Below, in pieces: positions 6,852 to 15,432 of a stretch of 60,890 nt of DNA (within the stretch, counting starts at the first letter, position 1; the number at the start of each line of letters is the position of its first letter). This DNA is from Phycicoccus sp. (lineage in GTDB: Bacteria > Actinomycetota > Actinomycetes > Actinomycetales > Dermatophilaceae). Under the pieces are notes generated by a model. The model ran no database searches, had not been told where the DNA came from, and saw only the letters and a list, made by a program, of their open reading frames with translations. The stretch is taken from assembly GCA_017993715.1 (NCBI GenBank), contig JAGOME010000016.1:1-60890 (forward strand), read 5' to 3'. The position numbers were made by a program, and so were the translations under genes.

Positions 6852-8597
6852 ATGACCGAGGCTGCCGAGTCACCACTGCGTCTGGGACCGCTGCTGCGCC
6901 ATGTCGGCGAAACCCACGCGACCCTCTGGGTGCAGACCTCCCACGCAGCCACCGTGACGGTCACCGCTGGCGCAAGACACGCCAGCACAAAGACCTTCAC
7001 GGCATTCGGGTTCCACTACGCCCTGGTCCTCATCGAGGGCCTCGAGCCCGGCAGCGTCACCGACTACACCGTCGACATCGACGCACAACGGGTGTGGCCA
7101 CCCGCGGACTCGAACCTCCCGCCGAGCCGGATCGCCACGCTGGACCGGGCCAAGCCGACGCGTCTTGCCTTCGGCTCCTGCCGCACCTCGTCCACCCACG
7201 ACCGCGAGGGCAACAAGCGCCACGGCGTCGACGCCCTGCGCGCCTACGCCGCGGGCATGGCGCAGGACGATCGCAGTGGATGGCCGGACCTGCTCGTCTT
7301 CCTCGGCGACCAGGTCTACGCCGACGAGCAGATGCCACCGGAGATGGTCGAGTTCATGCGGGGGCGCCGCGACGTCACGCAGCCCCCGGGCCAAGAGGTC
7401 AAGGACTACGTCGAGTACGACCAGCTCTATCAGAGGGCCTGGGGCGACCCGATCATCCGCTGGGCCCTGTCGACGATCCCCTCGACGATGATCTTTGACG
7501 ACCACGACGTCCGCGACGACTGGAACACCTCGTGGGACTGGCGCCAACAGATGGAGCAGACCTCCTGGTGGGACGAGCGGATCCGCACCGGGTTGGCGTC
7601 CTATTGGGTCTATCAACACGTCGGCAACCTCGCTCCCGACGAGCTGGCCACCGACGAGATCTGGCAGCGCATCGCCGCTCACCACGCCGTGACGAACGCC
7701 GGGAATGCCGAGAATGCCGGGGAGTTGGACCTCACGTCGGCCCTCGATGAGTTCGCCGCTCGCGCCAACGCCCACCCGGACAGCTACCGCTGGTCCTACA
7801 CGCGCGACCTCGGCGAGAGCCGATTGCTCGTCATCGATAGCCGCGCGGCCCGCGAGTTGCACCCAGACAAGCGCTCCATGCTCGACGACGCCGAGATGGC
7901 CTGGTTGCACGACCAACTGACAGGAGAATGCCGCCACCTCTTCATCGGGACGAGCCTGCCAGTCCTCCTCCCTCCGGGCCTGCACGACCTGGAGGCGATA
8001 GACGAGGCCGCAGCCCAAGGCGCCTATGGCCGGATTGCGAGCCGGGCGGCCGAAGCGCTCCGCCAGACGCTCGACCTCGAGCATTGGGCTGCGTTCTCCG
8101 ATGCCTTCACCGAGGTAATGGACTCGGTCATGGCCCTGGCCCGTGGGGAGCGTGGGACGCCACCGACAATCATCGCCTTCCTCTCCGGCGACGTGCATCA
8201 CTCCTACCTTGCCGAGGTCGACGAACCCACGCAGTACGGCGCCCACTCACGCATCGTGCAAGCGGTCTGCTCCCCCATCCGCAACCCCATGCCGCGCGCC
8301 ATCCGAGTGGCCATGTCGCTCTTCGCCCGAGGCGTGGATCGTCCGATGCGGCTCTTGTCACACCGATCCCGGCATGTGGAGACCGTGCGCTACCCCTGGT
8401 CCGTGACGCGGGGTCCCTGGTTCGACAACAGCCTGGCCGTCGTCGAAGTGGAGGGCGAGGATCTGCACTTTCGGTGGTGGACCGGGGAGGTCGCCGGAGA
8501 CGATGTGGACCGACCCTGCAGCCGCATCGTCGCCGATCTCACGGTCCGGGCCGTCGCCGACAGTTCTGGCCGCTCGTCGCGGCATTCGGACCGCTGA
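6852..8597 (+). CDS. PhoD-like metallophosphatase
   Basis: 581 residues of the PhoD/alkaline phosphatase D superfamily. There is an N-terminal Fn3-like PhoD_N region (about 10-85), then the metallophosphatase domain with FGSCRTSS, LGDQVYAD and IFDDHDVRDDW as metal-binding blocks and LSGDVHHSY near 430 as the C-terminal histidine motif. No Tat or Sec signal peptide is visible, unlike secreted PhoD, so it is probably cytoplasmic or surface-associated by other means. It should hydrolyse phosphodiester or phosphomonoester bonds using bound metal. The ATG at 6852 is the first good start. The gene holds several GAATGCCG copies, including two 9 bases apart at 7703 and 7712. The acyl-CoA synthetase follows 56 bases later. 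Confidence 0.85.
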   Translation: MTEAAESPLRLGPLLRHVGETHATLWVQTSHAATVTVTAGARHASTKTFTAFGFHYALVLIEGLEPGSVTDYTVDIDAQRVWPPADSNLPPSRIATLDRAKPTRLAFGSCRTSSTHDREGNKRHGVDALRAYAAGMAQDDRSGWPDLLVFLGDQVYADEQMPPEMVEFMRGRRDVTQPPGQEVKDYVEYDQLYQRAWGDPIIRWALSTIPSTMIFDDHDVRDDWNTSWDWRQQMEQTSWWDERIRTGLASYWVYQHVGNLAPDELATDEIWQRIAAHHAVTNAGNAENAGELDLTSALDEFAARANAHPDSYRWSYTRDLGESRLLVIDSRAARELHPDKRSMLDDAEMAWLHDQLTGECRHLFIGTSLPVLLPPGLHDLEAIDEAAAQGAYGRIASRAAEALRQTLDLEHWAAFSDAFTEVMDSVMALARGERGTPPTIIAFLSGDVHHSYLAEVDEPTQYGAHSRIVQAVCSPIRNPMPRAIRVAMSLFARGVDRPMRLLSHRSRHVETVRYPWSVTRGPWFDNSLAVVEVEGEDLHFRWWTGEVAGDDVDRPCSRIVADLTVRAVADSSGRSSRHSDR

Positions 8598-8653
8598 CCC
8601 AGATCACACCGGGAGGACTGGCCGCAGCGACCCGCTCCCGCCACGATGGCCTC

Positions 8654-10561
8654 ATGAGCAATGGTGCCTACGCAGCGGCCTACGCCCAGTCCATCAGCGA
8701 CCCAAACGCCTTCTGGGGGGAGGCCGCAAAGGCGATCGAGTGGATCACTCCCCCGACGACCGTGCTCGACGACAGCAACCCTCCGTTCTATCGATGGTTC
8801 GTCGGCGGCAGCCTCAACACCTGCTTCAACGCCGTCGACCGCCATGTCCACGACGGGCGGGGCAACCAGACGGCGCTCTATTACGACTCCCCCGTCACCG
8901 GCACCAAGGCCTTCTATACGTATGCCGAGTTGCTCGATGAGGTCTCCCGCCTCGCGGGAGCGTTGTTCGCGCTCGGTGTCGAGAAGGGCGACCGGGTCAT
9001 CGTCTACATGCCGATGGTGCCCGAGGCCGTCTTCGCGATGCTCGCGTGCGCGCGGCTGGGGGCCATCCACTCGGTGGTCTTCGGCGGGTTCGCGCCGGCC
9101 GAGCTGGCCGCCCGGATCGAGGACGCCAAGCCCAAGGTCATTCTGTCCGCGAGCTGCGGCATCGAGCCCAGCCGGGTCGTCCCGTACAAGCCGATGCTCG
9201 ATGGGGCCTTGGACCGCAGCACGCACAAGCCCGAGTCGGTCATCGTCCTGCAGCGCCCCCAGCTCGAAGCCGAGGTCGGGACCCGGGACACCGACTGGGA
9301 GGAGATGACCTGGGAGGAGGCGACCGCCGGCGCCGAGCCGGCGGACTGCGTCGAGGTCGCCGCGACCGACCCCCTCTATATCCTCTACACCTCGGGCACG
9401 ACGGGGCGCCCCAAGGGCATCGTGCGCGACAACGGAGGCCACGCGGTCGCCCTGCGGTGGTCGATGAGCAACATCTACGACATCCAACCCGGGGATGTCT
9501 GGTTCACGGCCAGCGATGTCGGCTGGGTGGTCGGCCACTCCTACATCGTCTATGCCCCGCTGCTCACCGGTGCCACAACCGTTCTCTACGAGGGCAAACC
9601 GGTCGGCACCCCCGACGCGAGCGCATTCTGGCGGATCATCTCCGAGTACGGCGCTAAGGCGATGTTCACCGCCCCCACCGCCTACCGGGCGATCAAAAAG
9701 GAGGACGCCGGTGGCGCCTTCATCGCCGAGCACGACCTGTCGACGCTCAAGAACGTCTTCCTCGCCGGCGAGCGCCTCGACCCCGACACCTACGAGTGGG
9801 CCAGTGCGGCCCTGGGTGTCCCCGTCATCGACAACTGGTGGCAGACCGAGACGGGATGGCCCATCGCCGCCAACCTGCGCGGGCTGGACCCCATGCCGAT
9901 CAAGGCCGGCTCGCCGTCCGTGGCGGTGCCCGGCTACGACGTCCAGATCCTCGACGAGACCGGCAACCAATGCGATCGCGGCAACGAGGGAGCGATTGCG
10001 ATCAAGCTGCCCCTCCCTCCCGGGACCCTGCCCACGCTGTGGCAGGACGACGAGCGCTATGTCTCGGGATACCTGTCGGTCTACGAGGGCTATTACCTGA
10101 CCGGCGACGGCGGCCTCATCGACGAGGACGGCTACATCTACGTGATGGGCCGCACCGATGATGTGCTCAACGTTGCGGGACACCGCCTCTCCACCGGTTC
10201 CATCGAGGCAGCCCTCGCGGGCCACCCCGACGTGGCCGAGTGCGCCGTCATCGGCGTCGCGGACGACTTCAAGGGACAGGTGCCGCGCGGCCTCGTCGTC
10301 CTCAAAGCCGGGATCGATGCCGACACCCAGGGTGACCGGATCACCAAGGAGCTCGTGCAGCGGGTCCGCGATGAAGTCGGAGCCGTCGCCTCGCTGCGTC
10401 AGGTCGACATCGTGTCCGGACTGCCCAAGACGCGTTCGGGCAAGATCCTGCGCAAGACCATGCGCGAAATCGCCGACGGCAAGGTTCCCACGATCCCGGG
10501 CACCATCGAGGACGCCTCGGTCCTCGATGCCCTTGGACCCGTCCTGCGCCCAGGTTCCTGA
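8654..10561 (+). CDS. prpE: Propionyl-CoA/acetyl-CoA synthetase (AMP-forming)
   Basis: A 635-residue ANL superfamily enzyme. The P-loop YTSGTTGRPKG is near residue 245, the A5-type motif DNWWQTETGW near 395, YLTGDGG near 480, and the C-terminal lysine motif SGKILRKTMR near 595. The N terminus (DDSNPPFYRWFVGG, then LNTCFNAVDRHV) is characteristic of PrpE-type propionyl-CoA synthetases. It activates propionate or another short acid to the CoA thioester via an acyl-adenylate. The frame is open upstream into the phosphatase gene, but the ATG at 8654 gives the family N terminus. The SGK lysine is the conserved acetylation site that usually inhibits such enzymes. A motif-containing hairpin terminates the gene. 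Confidence 0.88.
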   Translation: MSNGAYAAAYAQSISDPNAFWGEAAKAIEWITPPTTVLDDSNPPFYRWFVGGSLNTCFNAVDRHVHDGRGNQTALYYDSPVTGTKAFYTYAELLDEVSRLAGALFALGVEKGDRVIVYMPMVPEAVFAMLACARLGAIHSVVFGGFAPAELAARIEDAKPKVILSASCGIEPSRVVPYKPMLDGALDRSTHKPESVIVLQRPQLEAEVGTRDTDWEEMTWEEATAGAEPADCVEVAATDPLYILYTSGTTGRPKGIVRDNGGHAVALRWSMSNIYDIQPGDVWFTASDVGWVVGHSYIVYAPLLTGATTVLYEGKPVGTPDASAFWRIISEYGAKAMFTAPTAYRAIKKEDAGGAFIAEHDLSTLKNVFLAGERLDPDTYEWASAALGVPVIDNWWQTETGWPIAANLRGLDPMPIKAGSPSVAVPGYDVQILDETGNQCDRGNEGAIAIKLPLPPGTLPTLWQDDERYVSGYLSVYEGYYLTGDGGLIDEDGYIYVMGRTDDVLNVAGHRLSTGSIEAALAGHPDVAECAVIGVADDFKGQVPRGLVVLKAGIDADTQGDRITKELVQRVRDEVGAVASLRQVDIVSGLPKTRSGKILRKTMREIADGKVPTIPGTIEDASVLDALGPVLRPGS

Positions 10562-10572
10562 CCCAGACCTCC

Positions 10573-10615
10573 CCGAATGCCGCCCGCCCCGACCCGGGGA
10601 TCGGGCGGCATTCGT
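10573..10615. terminator. Hairpin built from two inverted GAATGCCG motifs
   Basis: GAATGCCGCCCG (10575-10586) and CGGGCGGCATTC (10602-10613) pair perfectly over 12 bp, directly after the synthetase stop. The stem is made of the genome-wide octamer in inverted orientation. Confidence 0.75.
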
Positions 10616-10662
10616 CGGGCGCGCCACCACGGCGTGAGCCGACAGGTCGGCGAGCATGAAGC

Positions 10663-11583
10663 GTGCTCGGGGTGCTGCAGGGGTTCGCGACGATCGGCAT
10701 CGTCATCGGCACCGGCGCCTGGCTCGCCCATCGAGGCATCGTTGATCTGAGCGCCCAACAGCTCTTGGCGCGACTCGCGTTCACGGTTGGCCTCCCGGCA
10801 TTGCTCATCACGATGCTGGCCGATGCGGACGCCTCGGCCATGGCGAGCCGGTCCACGGTCGTCACGGCCAGTGCCATTGCGGTCGTCGCGCTCGCGTATG
10901 CCGTGCCGGCCCGGCTGATCTGGCGGCGCCGCCTGGGACACGTGGTCATGGGAGCGCAGGACGCCAGCTACGTCAATAGCGCCAACCTCGGCATCCCGAT
11001 CGCGGCCTTCGTCCTGGGTGACCCCGCGCTGGTGGCGCCCGTGCTGTTAATCCAGGTGCTCGTCATGCAGCCGATTGCCCTCATGCTGCTCGACCACGAC
11101 GCCGCCACGGGGCCGGCTCGACCAGGCCGGATCCTGCTCGATGCCCTGACCAATCCCATTACCCTCGGCACCGCCATCGGGGTCGCCCTCTCGCTCACCG
11201 GGACGCAGTTACCTGTCTTCCTCGATGCTCCCGCGCGTTTGCTCGGTGGGCTGGCTATCCCCGCGATGCTGATCGCGTATGGCATCTCGTTGCGGCTCGG
11301 CCCCGGGCTGGCCGGGGGTGAGCAGCGCTCCGAGCTGATCTATACCTCTGCTCTCAAGCTGCTCGCCCAGCCCGCGGTGGCCTGGGCGGCAGGCCTCGCT
11401 CTCGGCCTCACCGGGCCCGACCTGTTCGCCGTGGTGGTCATCGCCGCTCTGCCGACGGCGCAGAACATCTTCATCTTCGCCCTGCAGTACGACCGGGCGG
11501 TGAGTCTGACCCGCGACACGATCCTGGTCACGACGATTGGCTCGGTCCCGGTCATTGTCCTGGCGGCGGCACTGCTGGGCTGA
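10663..11583 (+). CDS. AEC (auxin efflux carrier) family transporter
   Basis: 306 residues with about ten hydrophobic segments arranged as two five-helix halves joined by a hydrophilic loop near 155-165, the AEC/PIN-like layout. The conserved SANLGIPIA is in the first half and LPTAQNIFIFA in the second, both typical of malate or auxin-type carriers. It is probably a secondary carrier for an organic acid; substrate unknown. A GTG start is chosen because the N terminus then begins directly with the first helix. Its last 32 bases overlap the 3' end of the convergent N-acetyltransferase gene. Confidence 0.85.
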   Translation: MLGVLQGFATIGIVIGTGAWLAHRGIVDLSAQQLLARLAFTVGLPALLITMLADADASAMASRSTVVTASAIAVVALAYAVPARLIWRRRLGHVVMGAQDASYVNSANLGIPIAAFVLGDPALVAPVLLIQVLVMQPIALMLLDHDAATGPARPGRILLDALTNPITLGTAIGVALSLTGTQLPVFLDAPARLLGGLAIPAMLIAYGISLRLGPGLAGGEQRSELIYTSALKLLAQPAVAWAAGLALGLTGPDLFAVVVIAALPTAQNIFIFALQYDRAVSLTRDTILVTTIGSVPVIVLAAALLG

Positions 11584-12439
11584 GCATCGCCCTCACCGCC
11601 ACGCGCAGCCGGTCGAGCTCGCTCTCGGTGAGCCCGGTGGTGAGATCGGCTGCCGCCGCGACCACCTCGTCAGGCGTCAGCTCGCGCCATTGCGTCGGGT
11701 GGCCCGGTCGGCGCTCGGTGAGAGCGCCGACTCGCTCAGCAACGGTGACCGCACGGTGGGCGCCGTCGACGTGCCGAGTGACGGTCAATGTGGTGACGAA
11801 GTGCGACTGGGGGTGGGTCGCGGTGTAGTGATGCCCGAGCCGCACATCGACCGGGCGCACGAAGCCCTCGTCGGTCGTGTGCATCTCCTCCCACTGGTCG
11901 TGGAGCTCGCGTTCGAGGAGCCACCCCGGCTCGGGATCGACTTGTCGGCGCAGCCGGTGAACCCAGCCCTCGACGCGCAGCTCAGCGTTGTCCTGCAGCG
12001 TGATTGCCCCGAGTGGTGGGCGGCCGATCCCCGGATCGGCGAGCACGACCTCCCCATCGGGCAGGGTGACGACGAGGTCGAGATGGGTCCGCGCCACGGT
12101 CCACGTGTCACCCACCCGGCCCAACCGACGGTCCACGACATACCCGAGGCGCTCCAATGCCGCCCCCACGAGCGTGGCGTGCTCGAAGCAGTAGCCGCCA
12201 CGCCCACGGCCGATGAACTTCTCCTGCACCGCAACGAGATCCACTCCGGGGTGCTGACCCAGCAGGACATCGATGTTGTCGAACGTGAAGGTCGCCGCGT
12301 GCGCCACGAGGAGCTCATCGAGGGCCGCGCGGCTGGGTGTCCGCTCGCTCACACCGATCCGCCGCAGATAGGCGGTCAGGTCGAGTGCGTCCACATCCCA
12401 GAGATCCACCCACCGCACCTTACAAACTCGAACCGACAT
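11552..12439 (-). CDS. nat: Arylamine N-acetyltransferase
   Basis: 295 residues. The NAT triad is visible: Cys in GRGRGGYCFEHA (about residue 80), His in ARTHLDLVV (about 120) and Asp in LADPGIGRP (about 135). It transfers acetyl from acetyl-CoA to arylamines, hydrazines or natural aryl precursors through an acetyl-cysteine intermediate. The start is uncertain: the ATG at 12439 is used, while a GTG a few codons later would also keep the WDVDALDLTAYLRRIG N terminus. The gene converges on and overlaps the AEC carrier and is divergent from the SDR gene. Confidence 0.88.
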   Translation of the reverse strand: MSVRVCKVRWVDLWDVDALDLTAYLRRIGVSERTPSRAALDELLVAHAATFTFDNIDVLLGQHPGVDLVAVQEKFIGRGRGGYCFEHATLVGAALERLGYVVDRRLGRVGDTWTVARTHLDLVVTLPDGEVVLADPGIGRPPLGAITLQDNAELRVEGWVHRLRRQVDPEPGWLLERELHDQWEEMHTTDEGFVRPVDVRLGHHYTATHPQSHFVTTLTVTRHVDGAHRAVTVAERVGALTERRPGHPTQWRELTPDEVVAAAADLTTGLTESELDRLRVAVRAMLSPAVPPPGQ

Positions 12440-12560
12440 CCCGCTGCCATCGGCGCCACGAAAGGAATGCGCCGACCAGTCGACGGCAAGCGCAGTGAGG
12501 GATAGCGTGGCGAATGCCGCCAGCGGAGGGCCTGCGACGGTCAGTGGGGAAGGAATCTTC

Positions 12561-13274
12561 ATGGCGCTTTTTCGCGAGAATGCCGTCGTCGTCATCACCG
12601 GGGCAGATGGGGGGATTGGCAAGGTCTTGGTCGCCCATCTCACAAAGCTCGGGGCCACTGTCGTGCGGTGCGACCGCGGCGAGCCCGATCCCCACAACTT
12701 CGATGTGCGCGATCGGGCCGGCTGGGACCGCATGCTCGACGCCGTGATCGAGGAGCATGGCCGCATCGATGCCCTCATCAACAATGCTGGCCGGCAGGCC
12801 CAGGGCGTCGACACCGTCGTCGATCTCGACGATGACGAGTGGCAAGCGGTGATGGACGTCAACGTCAAGGGCGTACGGCTCGGCATGAGCACCACCATCC
12901 CCCGGTTCGGGCCGGACGGGGGTCGCATCATCAACACCGCGTCGGTAGCGGGCCACCTCGCCTCTCCGGGCTCGAGCGTGTACTGCACCTCCAAGGCCGC
13001 CGTGCTGCACATGACCCGCCAGGCGGCCGTCGACTACGCGGGTAGCGGTGTGCTGATCAACGCGATTGCGCCCGGGATGATGGAGAACACCATGCATGAC
13101 GGGAAGGCCAGCAAGCAGCGCGATGCCGTGATCGCCGCTTCCCTGACCGGGCAACCCGTCAGGGACAGCGAGATCGCGCTGTGCGCCGAGTTCCTGCTCG
13201 ACGGCCGGATCACCTCCATGGTCGGCTCAATGCTGGCTATCGACGCCGGACCCGGGGGAATGCTGCACGCATAG
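12561..13274 (+). CDS. Short-chain dehydrogenase/reductase
   Basis: A 237-residue classical SDR. The nucleotide-binding TGADGGIGK is at 14-22, with DVRDRAG, NNAG near 73, catalytic Ser in NTASVAG, and YCTSK (Tyr-x-x-x-Lys) near 143. An NAD(P)-dependent alcohol or ketone oxidoreductase; substrate unknown. The ATG at 12561 has AAGGA upstream; the frame is open to 12495 but without a better start. GAATGCCG occurs just upstream of the gene and again at codon 6-8. Confidence 0.88.
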   Translation: MALFRENAVVVITGADGGIGKVLVAHLTKLGATVVRCDRGEPDPHNFDVRDRAGWDRMLDAVIEEHGRIDALINNAGRQAQGVDTVVDLDDDEWQAVMDVNVKGVRLGMSTTIPRFGPDGGRIINTASVAGHLASPGSSVYCTSKAAVLHMTRQAAVDYAGSGVLINAIAPGMMENTMHDGKASKQRDAVIAASLTGQPVRDSEIALCAEFLLDGRITSMVGSMLAIDAGPGGMLHA

Positions 13275-13295
13275 CGGACACCAGCGGTTGGCCGA

Positions 13296-14366
13296 TCAGG
13301 TCCAGTCGAACGTGAGCACCGCGGTCCGGGTCTCGGGTTCGAAGAAGAGCAGGATCGCGTCGGCACCCTGATCGCGCCACGGATACCCGGACGTCGCCGC
13401 GATGAACGTGAAGGGTCGCCCGTCGGCCAGCCGGAGGACCGGGCTGGTGTCGTCGGACTCGTCGAGGGCGAATGCCGCCGGCGGCGGGTCGCCGGTCCAG
13501 TTGCCGTACCCGGGCTGGCCGCCCAGTTGGTCCAGCAGCGGCAGGTCGCTCCCCCAGTCGGCGCGCAGCCGAGTCCGGTCGCTCGGATCCCCCCACCCGA
13601 GAATGCCGTGGCGGGCATACCGCGCACGGGTGCCGACATACTCCGCCTCCGCTTCGGCATAGAGCGCGCGGTAACCCGCCAGATCGGCCCCAGGCGCATC
13701 CGATGCCTCGAGCTTCTCGATCGCGAAGTAGCGTCGATCGCCGAGGAAGCGGTAGCGCCCGTCGTCCTGCAGATGGAACGCGATCCAGTTCTCCCGCTCG
13801 TGCTCCCCGTGGTGCCTCGCCGTGGTCTCACCGAGGAGCCCCTCGATGGGCTCGACCGGGCTGAGCAGATGGGCCCAGCCGGACCAGGCGGGGTCGATGG
13901 CGCCGAGATCGACGGACACCACCGGGTGCAGGAGCCGAGCCAACCAGGGCTGGTCCGCGCTGAACACCTCGGCCGGGTCGGGGAGCACGCGTACCCGCGG
14001 GTCGTGACCGAGGACCTGTTCACAGTCGTCCGGGTCGTCGGCGTCCCCCTCGCCCGGCTGGTGAGCGTCCCGCAGGTCGGGCACCAGGCGGCGGCCGGCC
14101 TCGGTCGGCCCCACGTCCGGCCCGGGGTCCGCCGCATCCTGCGGGCCGATCCCCCAGGTCGCCTCGAATGCCGTCGCCGCACCGCGCAGGTCGGTCTCGG
14201 CGCGCGCCAGCAGATCCCGGGCGGCGTCCTCGTCATCGGCCGGTACCCGGGCCACCTCGACCCGGTCGTCTAGGCGCCGGACGACGAGGTGGCCAAGCGG
14301 CCCGGTTGGCCCCCAGTTCGGTTCGAAGACCGCCTCATAGAGGGCATCAGCAGCGACGTCACCCAT
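13296..14366 (-). CDS. Conserved protein of unknown function
   Basis: 356 residues, acidic, with no signal peptide or membrane segment. I do not recognise a domain. The N terminus reads MGDVAADALYEAVFEPNW; the central part is rich in Asp/Pro/Leu and contains HHGEHERENWIAFHLQDD, and YFAIEKLEA follows. The C terminus ends in a predicted beta-rich segment. An ATG at 14366 is preferred because upstream sequence in the frame reads as antisense of the next gene. It ends 22 bases from the SDR gene (convergent). The coding region holds three GAATGCCG copies, so it looks native. Function cannot be inferred from its neighbours. Confidence 0.7.
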   Translation of the reverse strand: MGDVAADALYEAVFEPNWGPTGPLGHLVVRRLDDRVEVARVPADDEDAARDLLARAETDLRGAATAFEATWGIGPQDAADPGPDVGPTEAGRRLVPDLRDAHQPGEGDADDPDDCEQVLGHDPRVRVLPDPAEVFSADQPWLARLLHPVVSVDLGAIDPAWSGWAHLLSPVEPIEGLLGETTARHHGEHERENWIAFHLQDDGRYRFLGDRRYFAIEKLEASDAPGADLAGYRALYAEAEAEYVGTRARYARHGILGWGDPSDRTRLRADWGSDLPLLDQLGGQPGYGNWTGDPPPAAFALDESDDTSPVLRLADGRPFTFIAATSGYPWRDQGADAILLFFEPETRTAVLTFDWT

Positions 14367-14477
14367 GGCCGGGACCCTAAGCCATCGCGGTCGCGCCCTG
14401 GCGCCGCGTGACCGGGCACGGTGACCGGTCATGGGAGGACTTTGGGGATTCATCGCCAGGACCACCAGGATGGGGCG

Positions 14478-14873
14478 ATGATCACCGTTGAGCTCGCCCG
14501 CCGCCTGGCTCATGAGGCCGGTGTCCTCTGGGAGCCGCAGGCTGGGGATCGCTTCGTCATCGACGCTGAGTTGCTTACGTCGGATGTGTTCTGGATCAGC
14601 GATCTCACGGTCGAGCCGCAGCATTTTGCCGACCAGACCGTCCTGGGCTTCAACGGCACGACGGAGTGGGCACTGGACTCGGTCGGCTTGGACCAGGCCC
14701 TCTGGCTGCCCCGCGAAGACCAGCTCCGCAGCCTGCTCGGTGATCGCCTCGAGAGCATCCACCGTCGCGTCGACGGCTGGGAGGTCCAGTACACGGGTGG
14801 CGGGAGCGCACGGCATTCGGTCACGGATCCGGACCTCGAGTGTGCCTATGCCCTGGTCCTGTTGACCCTCTGA
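14478..14873 (+). CDS. Small conserved actinobacterial protein
   Basis: 131 residues, soluble, acidic. It resembles a family of unknown function in which WALDSV and LPREDQLRSLLG are conserved; some homologues carry the label 'pilus assembly protein CpaE', which nothing here supports. The ATG at 14478 is preceded by AGGATGGGG and gives the family N terminus MITVELARRL. The stop is 35 bases from the end of the convergent, broken acetyltransferase gene. Confidence 0.65.
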   Translation: MITVELARRLAHEAGVLWEPQAGDRFVIDAELLTSDVFWISDLTVEPQHFADQTVLGFNGTTEWALDSVGLDQALWLPREDQLRSLLGDRLESIHRRVDGWEVQYTGGGSARHSVTDPDLECAYALVLLTL

Positions 14874-14907
14874 AGCGAAGTCCAGCACACCTGAGCGCCA
14901 CCGACCG

Positions 14908-15410
14908 TCACCGATTCTCGATCCAGTGGTCGGGTGGCGCCTCCGGCCTGTGGGGCACGGCACGGGCCGTCTCGTCCCATCGGCCGACACCAAACGCCTC
15001 GTCGGCGACCCGTCGCCAGAATGCCGCGGCTACAATGTTGTTCTCCTGGAACGGTATTGACCACGGCCCGGGTGCGTGGCGATGGTGTGTCGGGCCAGAG
15101 TGAGTCCGATCCGGTCGCCCCGCGCTGCCGGAGCGACCCAGAATGCCGTGAGGGTGCGCCGAGGCAGGTCCAGGCCGGTGGCGACCGAGAACGCGACAGG
15201 TGCCCGCTCACCGGTGTTGGGATGCGCGCGCCAGGCGAGGTACCCCGCGGTGTTGCGGGACGGGACGTGCAGCAGGCGTCCCCACTGATGGCGGCCATCG
15301 GCATACGGCAAGGCGCCGAGCACCGGTGCGAGGTCCTGCTGGAACGCCTGCCACAACCAACCGACGACGGGCCACTCGTCGTCGCCGACCGGGGCGATCC
15401 TCAGGGTCAC
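14908..15410 (-). pseudogene. GNAT acetyltransferase with a one-base frameshift
   Basis: Two adjacent minus-strand frames together form one GNAT-family protein of about 167 residues. The first frame (GTG at 15410) runs from TLRIAPVGDDEWPVV to LARHTIATHP. The next block, PFQENNIVAAAFWRRVADEA (the usual C-terminal GNAT motif), continues in another frame. Restoring one base in the GGCCCGGG run at about 15065-15072 joins them. As it stands the first frame ends at 15030 and loses the last strand-helix unit of the fold. Either a real mutation or a sequencing error in a G/C run. Confidence 0.8.
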
Positions 15411-15432
15411 CGGGCTGTCCCGCGGCGGCGAC

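Noticed and set aside
6870-10657. Long minus-strand open frames (458 and 755 codons) opposite the phosphatase and synthetase genes
   Set aside because: Antisense shadows caused by GC3 bias; their proteins have repetitive Arg/Gly/Asp composition and no domains, while the plus-strand frames are clear families.
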